Source of the DNA: Hyphomonas sp.
GTDB taxonomy: Bacteria; Pseudomonadota; Alphaproteobacteria; Caulobacterales; Hyphomonadaceae
Length of the DNA stretch: 64,000 nucleotides
NCBI RefSeq assembly: GCF_017792385.1
Contig: NZ_CP051230.1
Location: 1,116,001 to 1,180,000, forward strand
Direction: 5' to 3'
The position numbers and the translations under genes are program-made. The notes below the pieces were generated by a model. It was not told where the DNA came from. It saw only the letters and a list, made by a program, of their open reading frames with translations, and did not search any database. Positions 14,988 to 24,170 of this stretch are shown in pieces (within the stretch, counting starts at the first letter, position 1; each line of letters opens with the position of its first letter).

Positions 14988-16685
14988 ATGGACGGTGCTG
15001 TTGAGGGCGCGACATTGGAACGCGCAGTAATTCCCAACCTTGTGACGGTGATCAAGGATGCCAGCGCAGCCATCGACACGTATGCAGAGGCGGCGCGCAG
15101 CAAATGCCGCGACGCCCTGACCCGGGATGGCCGGCCGGATCGCGCGGCGCTCGAGCGTCAGCAGCACATGGCGCATGGCCTGTCCTGGATCGTCACCTAT
15201 GCCGAAACGCTCCGCCAGACTGCGGAATGGGCAGCCCGCCTGTCGCAGGAGGGCAAGTTCGGCCAGACCGAGGCCCTGCTCACCCAGATCCTGTTCAGCG
15301 ATTATTGCGCCCAGCTGGTTGGCGGCGTGCCGATGAACCAGGGCGAAGTGATCCGCCCGCACGAACTGGGCACGCTTGCCGAGGCCGACGCCCTGTTCGA
15401 GACCCAGGCCGTCAAGCATCTGATCATGGAAGGCAAGACACCGGCTGTGATGGCGGCCGCCGCCGACTGCCTGCCGGATGCACTCAGCCGCAACACGGTC
15501 GAGGAAACCGGCCTCGACGAGACGATGAGCATGGTCCGCGACCAGTTTGCCAAATACGCCTCCGACAAGATCAAGCCCTACGCGCATGAGTGGCACCTGC
15601 AGAATGCCTATATCCCGATGGATGTGGTGGACGAGATGGCTGAACTCGGCGTGTTCGGCCTGACCATTCCGGAAGAGTTTGGCGGCTTCGGCATGGGCAA
15701 GACGGCCATGTGCGTCGTCTCCGAGGAATTGTCGCGCGGTTATATCGGCACCGGCTCGCTGGGCACACGGTCCGAGATCGCGGCCGAACTGATCCTGATC
15801 GGCGGCACGGACGACCAGAAGCAGACATGGCTGCCGAAGATTGCCAGCGGGGAAATCCTGCCGACCGCCGTCTTCACCGAGCCGAATACCGGGTCGGACC
15901 TCGGTTCCCTGCGCACGCGCGCGGTCAAATCCGAGGACGGGTCCGAGTACAGCGTGACCGGCAACAAGACCTGGATCACCCATCCGGTCCGCGCCGACCT
16001 GATGACCCTGCTCGCCCGAACCGATCCGGCGACGAACAATTTCTCGGGCCTGTCCATGTTGCTGGCCGAGAAGCCGCGCGGGACCGATGAGACCCCCTTC
16101 CCCGCGGACGGCATGACTGGCGGCGAGATCGAAGTGCTCGGCTATCGCGGCATGAAGGAATACGAGATCGGCTTTGACGATTTCAAGGTGAAGGCCGAGA
16201 ACCTGCTCGGCGGCGTCGAGGGGCAAGGCTTCCGCCACTTGATGGCGACCTTTGAAAGCGCCCGCATCCAGACAGCGGCACGCGCCATTGGCGTGGCGCA
16301 GAACGCCTTCGAGACCGGCCTGCAATATGCCCTGGACCGGAACCAGTTCGGCAAGCCGATCTTCGAATTCCCGCGCGTGTCGAACAAGCTGGTCATGATG
16401 GCTGCAGAACTTGTCGGTGTCCGGCAGCTGACCTATTTCTCGGCGCGCCAGAAGGATGGCGGAAAACGCTGTGACCTGGAGGCAGGCATGGCAAAGCTGC
16501 TAGCTGCGCGCATCGCCTGGGCCGCCGCCGACAATGCCGTCCAGATCCATGGCGGCAATGGCTTTGCGCTCGAATACCCGATCAGTCGCATCCTCCAGGA
16601 TGCCCGTATCCTGAACATTTTCGAAGGTGCCGGCGAGGTCCAGGCCATGGTCATCGCCCGCCGCCTGATCGAAGGCGGAAACTAG
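14988..16685 (+). CDS. mcd: (2S)-methylsuccinyl-CoA dehydrogenase
   Basis: Mcd is the FAD enzyme that oxidises methylsuccinyl-CoA to mesaconyl-CoA in the ethylmalonyl-CoA pathway. The product (565 residues from ATG 14988, behind GGAGG) has an N-terminal extension of about 170 residues that ordinary acyl-CoA dehydrogenases lack, then the dehydrogenase core: LGVFGLTIPEEFGGFGM, FTEPNTGSDLGSLRT, GNKTWITHPVRADLMTLLAR, RNQFGKPIFEFP and the C-terminal VQIHGGNGFALEYP. The extension plus the WITHPVRADL segment is characteristic of Mcd. An in-frame open stretch back to 14856 has no homology and is excluded. The next pathway enzyme, mch, lies at 54983-56035. Confidence 0.92.
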   Translation: MDGAVEGATLERAVIPNLVTVIKDASAAIDTYAEAARSKCRDALTRDGRPDRAALERQQHMAHGLSWIVTYAETLRQTAEWAARLSQEGKFGQTEALLTQILFSDYCAQLVGGVPMNQGEVIRPHELGTLAEADALFETQAVKHLIMEGKTPAVMAAAADCLPDALSRNTVEETGLDETMSMVRDQFAKYASDKIKPYAHEWHLQNAYIPMDVVDEMAELGVFGLTIPEEFGGFGMGKTAMCVVSEELSRGYIGTGSLGTRSEIAAELILIGGTDDQKQTWLPKIASGEILPTAVFTEPNTGSDLGSLRTRAVKSEDGSEYSVTGNKTWITHPVRADLMTLLARTDPATNNFSGLSMLLAEKPRGTDETPFPADGMTGGEIEVLGYRGMKEYEIGFDDFKVKAENLLGGVEGQGFRHLMATFESARIQTAARAIGVAQNAFETGLQYALDRNQFGKPIFEFPRVSNKLVMMAAELVGVRQLTYFSARQKDGGKRCDLEAGMAKLLAARIAWAAADNAVQIHGGNGFALEYPISRILQDARILNIFEGAGEVQAMVIARRLIEGGN

Positions 16686-16692
16686 GGATCCT

Positions 16693-16730
16693 GCCGTAGG
16701 GCGCGTCTGCGTCCTACGGCGCGTCCTTTT
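16693..16730 (+). terminator. Probable mcd terminator overlapping the end of the GH16 gene
   Basis: GCCGTAGG (16693-16700) pairs with CCTACGGC (16713-16720), followed by GCGTCCTTTT. The hairpin overlaps the last codons of the convergent GH16 gene. The T run is short. Confidence 0.5.
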
Positions 16731-17562
16731 CGTAGACGCGCACCCAGTCGATCAGGAACCGATCCGGCATACGCTTGGGGTCCGGCTTGTTTGACCACCA
16801 TTTGTGGGCCACTTCCGGCTGGGTGCTGATCTCTCCCGAGAACTTCACCCATTTCGGCACCTTGGAGACGCCGCCGGCATTGCTGCGCCAGACTTCTTCT
16901 CCGTCCACGAACCAGATGTATTCGGTTTCCGTCCATTCGAACGCATAGACGTGCCAGCCGCTGCGGATGCCGGGCCGGAAATCCCTCTGGCTGACGGATT
17001 TGTGGTGCTTCTTGTAGCCATCCCAGTGAAGAGCGTAGCTGATCTTGTCGGTCCAGCCGAACCCTTCGACGATGTCGATCTCCGTGCCGTCCTCACCGGA
17101 CCCGTCGACCTTGTGGACCTCGTCCGCAAACAGCCAGAAGGCAATCCACCAGCCCGGATCCTGCGGCATCTTCATGCGTGCCTCATAGCGCCCGAACCGG
17201 TGCTTGAACCGGCCTTCGGTGGTGACCATGCCGGACGCATAGTCAAACGGGTCACTGTCCTCTTCCGGATTGCGGTTCGGAATGCGGGTCGCGGTGATTT
17301 CCATCTGGCCCCAGCCGGTCAGGCTGACATTGTCCTTCAGCCACCAGCCATCCGGCCCTTCGGGATTGTTCTTGCGGTTGTACTCCTTGGACATCCACTT
17401 GTCCGGATCCGGACGGCCATGGCCATTGAACTCATCACGAAAGACGAGCGACCAGCCTGAATTCGGCTGGTGCAGCACGGAATGGGACGAACTTCCACTG
17501 GAACAGGCTGCGCCCATGGCCAGGAATGCCAGGGCACCGCCAAGCCGGATTGCGCGCCTCAT
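16714..17562 (-). CDS. Glycoside hydrolase family 16 lipoprotein (endo-beta-glucanase/galactanase type)
   Basis: A 282-residue secreted enzyme. The N-terminus (MRRAIRLGGALAFLAMGAAC) is a signal peptide with a Cys near residue 20, probably lipid-anchored. The GH16 catalytic motif is E161-I-D163-I-V-E166 in DGTEIDIVEG: nucleophile, helper Asp and acid/base. Flanking aromatic residues (WWIAFWLFADEV, SYALHWDGY) line the cleft. The family cuts beta-1,3/1,4-glucans, agar or carrageenan; which of these cannot be told. Its start overlaps the stop of the upstream metallo-hydrolase as ATGA, so both lipoproteins form one operon. Confidence 0.92.
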   Translation of the reverse strand: MRRAIRLGGALAFLAMGAACSSGSSSHSVLHQPNSGWSLVFRDEFNGHGRPDPDKWMSKEYNRKNNPEGPDGWWLKDNVSLTGWGQMEITATRIPNRNPEEDSDPFDYASGMVTTEGRFKHRFGRYEARMKMPQDPGWWIAFWLFADEVHKVDGSGEDGTEIDIVEGFGWTDKISYALHWDGYKKHHKSVSQRDFRPGIRSGWHVYAFEWTETEYIWFVDGEEVWRSNAGGVSKVPKWVKFSGEISTQPEVAHKWWSNKPDPKRMPDRFLIDWVRVYEKDAP

Positions 17563-18446
17563 CGGATGATTCCCTGAAGCGGGTCGATATCCTGTGGTTC
17601 ATGCTGGATGATCACCATCGCGCCGAGCCGTTCGGCGCGGTCCTCGAAAGATTCCATCGAAGCCAGCGTTTCGCCTTCATCGGAATTGAAGCGCGGCACG
17701 CGTTTCAGTTCACGGCTTTCGGCCCGGTGATACAGGTCGCCCGTCAGGAGGACGGGACCGGTTTCCGGCATCATCAACTGCAAGGATGCATGGCCCGGCG
17801 TATGCCCCGGTGTTTCGAAGATCACCACGCTGCCATCGCCGAACACGTCCAGCTCTCCGGAGAACACCTGTTTTTCCATGGGTTCGAACAGGGCGAACAG
17901 GGCCTGCTGTTCCGGCGCGATCTCCGCCGCGCTCCCCTCTTCCGGGAACATGGCGCCGAGTTCCGCTTCATTCACCAGCCAGGTCGCGCCAGCCACCTGA
18001 TCGGCCTGGCCGATGTGATCGAAATGGCTGTGGGAGATGGCGACATAGTCTACATCCGCCGGGGTCATGCCACGATCTGCCAGATGATCCGTGATCGTTT
18101 TCTCAAGCGACACGGTAAAGATCTGCTGTGTCTGCGGGCCCGCCACCGTCAGGATGCCGGGCAGGCCGAGGTCCCAGAGCAGCGTGCCTTCCGGATGGCG
18201 TACCAGGAAGCAGGTATCCGTGAATGTGTCGGTCTGTCCGGCGAAATCCCCGGCCGAGGAAAAGGCGTCGAGATCCGACACTTCGATCGTGCCGCAGTCG
18301 AGCACATCCACTTCCAGCGCGGCCGCCTCCTGCGGCGCGACATCTTCCGGCCCGGCCGGAGACTCCACCGTGGCCGGTGCCTCCGATCCGCAGGCAGCTG
18401 CAAATGCCAAGACAAAGGCCGTTCCGGCCAAACAGTATAAACGCAT
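17559..18446 (-). CDS. Metallo-beta-lactamase-fold hydrolase lipoprotein (N-acyl homoserine lactonase-like)
   Basis: The product is 295 residues from ATG 18446 (MRLYCLAGTAFVLAFAAAC, signal peptide with a lipobox-like Cys at 19); the frame is open further upstream but without homology. The zinc motif HSHFDH is at 139-144, with later ligands in ETPGHTPGHAS and GDLYH. The layout with a distant DCGTIEV start is similar to AHL-lactonase relatives. The substrate is unknown; quorum quenching is only one option. It precedes and overlaps the GH16 gene. Confidence 0.85.
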   Translation of the reverse strand: MRLYCLAGTAFVLAFAAACGSEAPATVESPAGPEDVAPQEAAALEVDVLDCGTIEVSDLDAFSSAGDFAGQTDTFTDTCFLVRHPEGTLLWDLGLPGILTVAGPQTQQIFTVSLEKTITDHLADRGMTPADVDYVAISHSHFDHIGQADQVAGATWLVNEAELGAMFPEEGSAAEIAPEQQALFALFEPMEKQVFSGELDVFGDGSVVIFETPGHTPGHASLQLMMPETGPVLLTGDLYHRAESRELKRVPRFNSDEGETLASMESFEDRAERLGAMVIIQHEPQDIDPLQGIIR

Positions 18447-18490
18447 ACCCAACACCCCTTCTGTGGTCCCGGGAAATTCAATCGCAAGTG

Positions 18491-18886
18491 TCAGTCTTTG
18501 GCAACAGACAGGCTGACTCCATCCGCGCCGATCGTGCGATAGAAACAGCTTTGACGGCCTGTATGGCACGCCCCGCCTGTCTGGTGGACCTTGAGGAGAA
18601 TGGCATCCTGATCGCAATCGACCAGAACATCCTCAACTTGCTGGACATGGCCGGAGGTCTCGCCCTTCACCCACAGCGCCTGACGCGAGCGCGACCAATA
18701 GGTCGCCCGGCGGGTCTCGACGGTTGCTTTCAGGGCCTCCGCATTCATCCATGCCAACATCAGCACCTCGCCGGTCGTCGCATCCTGCGCGATTGCGGCG
18801 ATCAGGCCATCGGCATTGAATTTCGGGCGCAGTTCCTGCGTCTCGTCCTGTTCGCGTCCGGTCAGGGGGGCGGGAAAATCTGTCAT
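18491..18886 (-). CDS. hisI: Phosphoribosyl-AMP cyclohydrolase
   Basis: HisI hydrolyses the purine ring of PR-AMP in step three of histidine synthesis. The 131-residue single-domain protein carries MLAWMNAEAL, TYWSRSRQALWVKGETSGH, the metal motif DCDQDAILL and the Zn/Mg ligands in GGACHTGRQSCFYR. It is not fused to HisE. No other his genes are nearby, so it is detached from the main pathway cluster, as is common in alphaproteobacteria. Confidence 0.96.
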   Translation of the reverse strand: MTDFPAPLTGREQDETQELRPKFNADGLIAAIAQDATTGEVLMLAWMNAEALKATVETRRATYWSRSRQALWVKGETSGHVQQVEDVLVDCDQDAILLKVHQTGGACHTGRQSCFYRTIGADGVSLSVAKD

Positions 18887-18935
18887 GCGAGGCGGCTTAG
18901 TCGAAATGGACGCGAGGGGCCAGAGCGGAATCGGC

Positions 18936-20129
18936 TCAGATCACGCCATCAGCCCGCAATTGTTCCTGGCGGTCCGGCGATATGCCGAGCTCCGCCAGCA
19001 CCTGTCCGGTATGCTGGCCAAGCTCCGGAGACGCCCCGGTCACCCTGCCCGGCGTCCCGGACAGTTTCGGAAACACGCCCTGCATCGGCACCTGCCCCAG
19101 CACCGGGTGGGAAACACGGATGATCGCGTCCCGCGCCGCAATATGGGCGTCCTCCAGCATCTCCTTTGCCCTGTTCACGGGGCCGCAGGGAATGCCATGG
19201 TCTTCACATGCGGCCAGCACGTCCGCCATGGTGCGCTGCCGGGTCCAGTCCGAGATCAGCCCGTCCAGTTCGGCCTGATTCTCGCCGCGCGCATCATGTG
19301 TGGCGTAACGCGCATCGTCTGCCCAGCCCGTGCCGCACATCGCCGACAGGCGCCGGAACAGCGTGTCCTGGTTCGCGCCGATGATCACCATGCCGTCGCT
19401 GCAGGGATAGACGCCCGATGGCGCAATGCGCGGCAGGATCGGGCCGCTGCGCTCGCGCGTATGTCCGGCCAGGGCATATTCGGGTATCAGGCTTTCCATG
19501 AAGGCCATGACCGTTTCATAGATGGCCGCATCGACGACCTGCCCCTTCCCTGACCTTTCGCGGGCAAACAGGGCCATCATCGTGCCCAGCGCCGCGAAGG
19601 TGCCGGTCATCGTATCACCCAGCGAGACCCCGGCGCGGGCCGGCAGCCGGTCGGGCTCGCCGATCAAATAGCGCAGCCCGCCCTTGGCTTCGCCGACACT
19701 GGCATAGCCGGCCTTGTGGCTTTCCGGACCGGTCTGGCCATAGCCGGAGACACGGGTGATCACGAGGCGGGGATTGAGCGCATGCAATACATCCGGGCCA
19801 AGGCCCCAGCGTTCGAGCGTGCCGGGCCGGAAATTCTCCACAAGGACATCGGCGGTTTTCACGAGATCCTTCAAGAGCGCCTGCCCCGCCTCCACGCGCA
19901 GGTTCAGCGTCAGGGATTTCTTGTTGCGGGCAATGATCGGCCAGAACAGGCCGATGCCATCCTGCTTCACCGCGCCCCAGCCGCGGGCCGGATCCGGCAG
20001 GCCGGGCGCCTCCACCTTGATCACGTCCGCGCCGAAATCCCCCAGCAACTGTCCGCAGAAGGGGCCGGCAATCAGCTGGCCAAGCTCGATGACGCGCAGG
20101 CCATCCAGAGGGTGTTTGGTATCTGTCAT
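18936..20129 (-). CDS. CaiB/BaiF-type (family III) CoA transferase
   Basis: Family III enzymes move CoA between organic acids through an aspartyl-CoA intermediate. The 397-residue protein has LRVIELGQLIAGPFCGQLL, GADVIKVE, FRPGTLERWGLG and the likely catalytic Asp at about residue 172 in VSLGDTMTGT. It is divergent, by 29 bases, from an HMG-CoA lyase-like gene, so the pair may activate and then cleave a branched hydroxy-dicarboxylic acid. Acceptor and donor are not predictable from sequence. Confidence 0.92.
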   Translation of the reverse strand: MTDTKHPLDGLRVIELGQLIAGPFCGQLLGDFGADVIKVEAPGLPDPARGWGAVKQDGIGLFWPIIARNKKSLTLNLRVEAGQALLKDLVKTADVLVENFRPGTLERWGLGPDVLHALNPRLVITRVSGYGQTGPESHKAGYASVGEAKGGLRYLIGEPDRLPARAGVSLGDTMTGTFAALGTMMALFARERSGKGQVVDAAIYETVMAFMESLIPEYALAGHTRERSGPILPRIAPSGVYPCSDGMVIIGANQDTLFRRLSAMCGTGWADDARYATHDARGENQAELDGLISDWTRQRTMADVLAACEDHGIPCGPVNRAKEMLEDAHIAARDAIIRVSHPVLGQVPMQGVFPKLSGTPGRVTGASPELGQHTGQVLAELGISPDRQEQLRADGVI

Positions 20130-20158
20130 TTCCCTTCAATGCACATTACATAGGCCTC

Positions 20159-21055
20159 ATGACAAGACGTATCGATATTGTGGAAGTCGGCCCGCGCGAC
20201 GGGCTGCAGAACGATCCCGGCAATCTGACGGTCGACCAGAAACTGGAATTCATTGCCCGCCTGGAAGCAGCCGGTGTGAAACGGATGGAATCCGGCAGCT
20301 TTGTCAGCCCGAAGGCCGTGCCGAAAATGGCGGACTCTGCCGCGGTATTTGCAGGACTGGACCGCTCGAAACCGACCCGCCACATCGCGCTGGCCCTGAA
20401 TGAAAAGGGCGTGCGCCGCGCCATCGATGCCCGGGCCGACGAGATCAATTTCGTGCTCGTCGCCAGCGAGACCTTCGGCAAGCGCAATCAGGGCATGACC
20501 CCGCAGGAAAGCGCCGACATGCTGGCCCAATGCGCGCCGCTGGTGCTGGAGGCAGGCATTCCCCTGTCGGCCACCATCTCGGTGGCTTTTGGCGACCCGT
20601 ATGATGGCGAAGTCGATATCCGGACAATTGGCAATCTCGCCGCGCAGGCCCAGCGGGCCGGCGTCGGCGAAGTCGCCCTGGGGGATACGATCGGCGTGGC
20701 AGACCCGTGGGATGTCCGCAAGCGGATCGACCGGGTGCGCATGGAGGCGCCGGACGTGTTCCTGCGCATGCACTTCCATGACACGCGCGGCGCGGCGCTA
20801 GCCAATGTGGCGGCCGCCGTTGATGCGGGCGTGGATGTGATCGATGCCAGCTGCGGCGGCATTGGCGGCTGCCCCTTCGCCCCGGCCGCGACGGGCAATG
20901 TGGCCACGGAAGACGTCGTCTACATGCTGGAGCGCGGCGGCTACGAGACGGGTCTCGACCTCGGCAAACTGATCGACACGGCGAAATGGCTGGAGACGGT
21001 GCTCGGCCATCCGGTCGCCTCGTCCCTCAGCAAGGCGGGCGGGTTTCCGGGCTAA
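20159..21055 (+). CDS. Hydroxymethylglutaryl-CoA lyase family protein
   Basis: HMG-CoA lyase cleaves HMG-CoA to acetoacetate and acetyl-CoA in leucine breakdown. The 298-residue TIM-barrel protein has the opening VEVGPRDGLQND, SFVSPKAVPKMAD, the metal-binding HFHDTRG (about 205-211) and the catalytic loop GGIGGCPFAPAATGN with C238. All key residues seem to be present. The absence of nearby leucine-degradation genes and the divergent CoA transferase leave open a related activity such as citramalyl-CoA-type cleavage. Confidence 0.9.
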   Translation: MTRRIDIVEVGPRDGLQNDPGNLTVDQKLEFIARLEAAGVKRMESGSFVSPKAVPKMADSAAVFAGLDRSKPTRHIALALNEKGVRRAIDARADEINFVLVASETFGKRNQGMTPQESADMLAQCAPLVLEAGIPLSATISVAFGDPYDGEVDIRTIGNLAAQAQRAGVGEVALGDTIGVADPWDVRKRIDRVRMEAPDVFLRMHFHDTRGAALANVAAAVDAGVDVIDASCGGIGGCPFAPAATGNVATEDVVYMLERGGYETGLDLGKLIDTAKWLETVLGHPVASSLSKAGGFPG

Positions 21056-21058
21056 GCC

Positions 21059-23056
21059 CTACTTCTTCGCGCCCTTCACTTCCTGAAGGCTGGTCTTCTT
21101 CACCGCGCGGCCGAGGTCGACCTTCTTGCCATAGCTTGGCGCGCCGCTGGTGGCGCCGGAGACGGCGCTGCCGCCGCGCACAGTGCGGTCCGTCAGCGGA
21201 GGAATGGCCATCGCCTTTGGCTCCGGCGCGTTCTCGTCGAACAGGCTGGCCAATTGCTCCGTCATCGCTCCGCCCAGCTGTTCGGCGTCCACGATGGTGA
21301 CGGCGCGTTTGTAATAGCGGGTCACATCATGCCCGATGCCGATGGCGATCAGCTCGATCGGGCTGCGGGTTTCGATCTCCTCGATCACCTGCCGCAAATG
21401 GCGTTCCAGATAATTGCCGACATTCACGTTCAGTGTGGAATCATCCACCGGCGCCCCGTCTGAAATCACCATCAGGATCTTGCGCTGTTCCGGCCGGGCC
21501 AGCATCCGGTCATGCGCCCAGAGCAGCGCCTCGCCGTCGATATTCTCCTTCAGAAGGCCTTCGCGCATCATCAGGCCCAGATTGCGCCGCGCCCGGCGCC
21601 AAGGCGCATCGGCCTGTTTGTAGACGATGTGGCGGATGTCGTTCAGGCGCCCCGGCCCGGCGGGCTTGCCGGCCTTGACCCAGTCCTCACGCGCGATCCC
21701 GCCTTTCCAGGCCTTGGTGGTAAAGCCGAGGATTTCGGTCTTCACACCACACCGCTCCAGCGTCCGCGCCAGAATGTCCGCACACAGCGCCGCCACCATG
21801 ATCGGCCGCCCACGCATGGAGCCGGAATTGTCCAGCAGCAATGTCACGACCGTGTCGCGGAATTCGGAATCGTCTTCCTGCTTGAAGGACAGCGGCGCGG
21901 TCGGGTCGGTGATCACGCGCGTCAGGCGGGCGGTGTCCAGCACCCCCTCTTCCAGGTCAAAGCTCCAGGACCGGTTCTGCTGAGCCATCAGGCGGCGCTG
22001 CAGCTTGTTGGCGAGTTTGGAGACTGCACCCTGCAGGCCCTGCAGCTGGTGATCCAGATAGGCGCGCAGCCGGGTCAGTTCCTCGGCGTCGCACAGATCC
22101 GGCGCATTGGCGACCTCGTCATGCTCCCGCGTGAAGACCTGGTAGTTGAACCGGTCCCGGTCATCGCCGTCCTTGAAGTTCGGGCGGAGCGGCTTGGTGC
22201 CTTCTTCCTCGTCGTCGGGTGTATCATCGGCTTCAGCATCCACATCCATGTCGACGCTGACATTCGATTCCTCGCCTTCGATTTCCTCCGTGTCGCCCGC
22301 ATCCATCTGCTCGGCAGAGGCGCCCATCTGCTCCTCGGATTCCATTTCCTGATCGCCCTCGGAGGGCTGCTCGGTCTCGTCGGTTTCCTCGGTCTCTTCC
22401 TGTTGCTGGGTTTCGGCGTCTTCGCCCGGCGCGTCGGAGGCCGTCAGGTCGCGGATCATGTCACGCACCGTACGGGCAAAGCCGGGCTGGTCGTGCAATT
22501 GCTCGATCAGGCGTTCGATGGCGCCGCCGGTCTCGGTTTCCACACGTTCCCGCCAGACATCGGCCACGCGTTTTGCGCTGTCGGGCAGCGGCCGGCCAGT
22601 CAGCTTTTCGCGCAGCAGGAATTCCAGCGCCGGCGCCAGGACAGCGTCGGCATCCTCGCTGCCCATGGCAAATTCGCCGGACTGGCAGCGATGGTCCAGA
22701 ACCGCGTCCAGGTTTTCCGCCGTGCCGCGCATTGCATTGGCCCCGAGGCTTTCGATCCGCGCCTGTTCGGCGGCATCATAGACGCGCCGGGGCAGATCGC
22801 CGTTCGGGCGGTGCACGGAATGGGCGGCCGGATTGTGATGGGCCCGGCGCAGGGCAATGGCATCGGCCTCGCCCCGGATGCGCGCCGCTACCTGGCGTTC
22901 CAGCTGCACCGGCGGCGGACGCAGGGTGATGGTCTCGCCGTCCCCGCCCACATCATTGCCGAAGCCAACCTCCACGTCCCGGTCCGCGCTCATTGCCTTG
23001 GTCGTGGTGGCCAGCGCCTGCTTGAACAATTCCTGGGGAGAGGTGTCTTTGGACAT
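21059..23056 (-). CDS. cobT: Cobaltochelatase subunit CobT
   Basis: CobT forms a two-tier AAA complex with CobS that drives cobalt insertion by CobN in aerobic B12 synthesis. The 665-residue protein has an N-terminal region (about 1-200), a very acidic central linker (about 205-290, long runs of E and D) and a C-terminal VWA domain with the MIDAS motif DNSGSM near residue 412. A tail of about 40 residues rich in Lys and Gly follows. It lies 27 bases after cobS. CobN is not in the window. Confidence 0.95.
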   Translation of the reverse strand: MSKDTSPQELFKQALATTTKAMSADRDVEVGFGNDVGGDGETITLRPPPVQLERQVAARIRGEADAIALRRAHHNPAAHSVHRPNGDLPRRVYDAAEQARIESLGANAMRGTAENLDAVLDHRCQSGEFAMGSEDADAVLAPALEFLLREKLTGRPLPDSAKRVADVWRERVETETGGAIERLIEQLHDQPGFARTVRDMIRDLTASDAPGEDAETQQQEETEETDETEQPSEGDQEMESEEQMGASAEQMDAGDTEEIEGEESNVSVDMDVDAEADDTPDDEEEGTKPLRPNFKDGDDRDRFNYQVFTREHDEVANAPDLCDAEELTRLRAYLDHQLQGLQGAVSKLANKLQRRLMAQQNRSWSFDLEEGVLDTARLTRVITDPTAPLSFKQEDDSEFRDTVVTLLLDNSGSMRGRPIMVAALCADILARTLERCGVKTEILGFTTKAWKGGIAREDWVKAGKPAGPGRLNDIRHIVYKQADAPWRRARRNLGLMMREGLLKENIDGEALLWAHDRMLARPEQRKILMVISDGAPVDDSTLNVNVGNYLERHLRQVIEEIETRSPIELIAIGIGHDVTRYYKRAVTIVDAEQLGGAMTEQLASLFDENAPEPKAMAIPPLTDRTVRGGSAVSGATSGAPSYGKKVDLGRAVKKTSLQEVKGAKK

Positions 23057-23083
23057 GAGAAAGACCTGGTGCGCCTGACCGGA

Positions 23084-24067
23084 TCAGGCGACCCTCACCA
23101 TGAGCGCGCTTTCCGGCAGTTCCTCCGCAAAGCAACGCTGATACATTTCCGCGACCAGCGGCCGCTCGAGCTCGTCGCACTTGTTCAGGAAGGTCATTCG
23201 GAAGGCGTGACCCAGATCCCCGAATATGGCGAAGTTCTCGGCCCATGTGATCACGGTCCGCGGGCTCATCACCGTCGAGAGGTCACCGGCCATGAAGGCG
23301 TTCCGGGTCAGGTCTGCCAGCGTCACCATCTTGGCCAGCGTGTCCTCGTCGACGCCCGTCGCCTTGGACTTCACGATCTCGACCTCGGCGTCATGTTCCA
23401 GATAGTTCAGCGTGGTCACGATGCTCCACCGGTCCATCTGGCCCTGGTTCAGCTGCTGCGTGCCGTGATAGAGGCCGGTCGTGTCACCCAGGCCCACCGT
23501 ATTCGTCGTGGCGAACAGGCGGAAGAACGGGTTCGGCGCGATGACGCGGTTCTGGTCCAGCAGGGTCAGCTTGCCGGAGGCTTCCAGAACGCGCTGGATC
23601 ACGAACATAACGTCCGGTCGGCCGGCATCATATTCGTCGAAGGTGATGGCCACCGGGCGCTGCAGGGCCCAGGGCAGGATGCCTTCGCGGAATTCGGTGA
23701 TCTGCTTGCCATCCTTCAGGACGATCGCGTCCTTGCCGACCATGTCGATCCGGCTGACATGGCTGTCCAAATTCACCCGCACCATCGGCCAGTTGAGGCG
23801 CGCGGCCACCTGTTCGATATGGGTCGATTTGCCGGTGCCGTGATAGCCCTGCACCATGACGCGGCGATTGTGCTCGAACCCGGCCAGGATCGCCATCGTG
23901 GTCTGCGGGTCAAACCGGTAGGCATCATCGATTTCCGGGACATATTCCGTGCGAGTCTTGAACCCGTGCACAACCATGTCGGTATCGAGGCCAAATACCT
24001 CGCGGACATTGATCTCTTCCGTCGGCTCCAGGCCGTCCAGCACGTCGGTATCACTCATCACAGTCAT
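23084..24067 (-). CDS. cobS: Cobaltochelatase subunit CobS (AAA+ ATPase)
   Basis: The 327-residue AAA+ protein has the N-terminal recognition segment (about 15-50, EINVREVFGLDTDMVVHGF), Walker A GYHGTGKST (74-82), Walker B ITFDEYD and a sensor motif FRLFATTNT. It is the ATPase ring of cobaltochelatase. The start has ATG at 4068-equivalent position 24067 and a second possible ATG three codons later (MSDTDVLDG). It heads a cobS-cobT operon. Confidence 0.95.
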   Translation of the reverse strand: MTVMSDTDVLDGLEPTEEINVREVFGLDTDMVVHGFKTRTEYVPEIDDAYRFDPQTTMAILAGFEHNRRVMVQGYHGTGKSTHIEQVAARLNWPMVRVNLDSHVSRIDMVGKDAIVLKDGKQITEFREGILPWALQRPVAITFDEYDAGRPDVMFVIQRVLEASGKLTLLDQNRVIAPNPFFRLFATTNTVGLGDTTGLYHGTQQLNQGQMDRWSIVTTLNYLEHDAEVEIVKSKATGVDEDTLAKMVTLADLTRNAFMAGDLSTVMSPRTVITWAENFAIFGDLGHAFRMTFLNKCDELERPLVAEMYQRCFAEELPESALMVRVA

Positions 24068-24170
24068 GGCAGGCGTCTCGTTTCTATTGCACTGATGGAC
24101 CTATCACACCTGACGCTTCCGCCAAGCGTGACATAGGGTCAAATGTGGGTTTGGCGCAGAGGTCGGCAAA

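Noticed and set aside
21512..24136. An 874-residue plus-strand open frame opposite cobT and cobS
   Set aside because: It spans two well-supported minus-strand genes, is low-complexity in places because of the acidic cobT linker, and has no domain signature.
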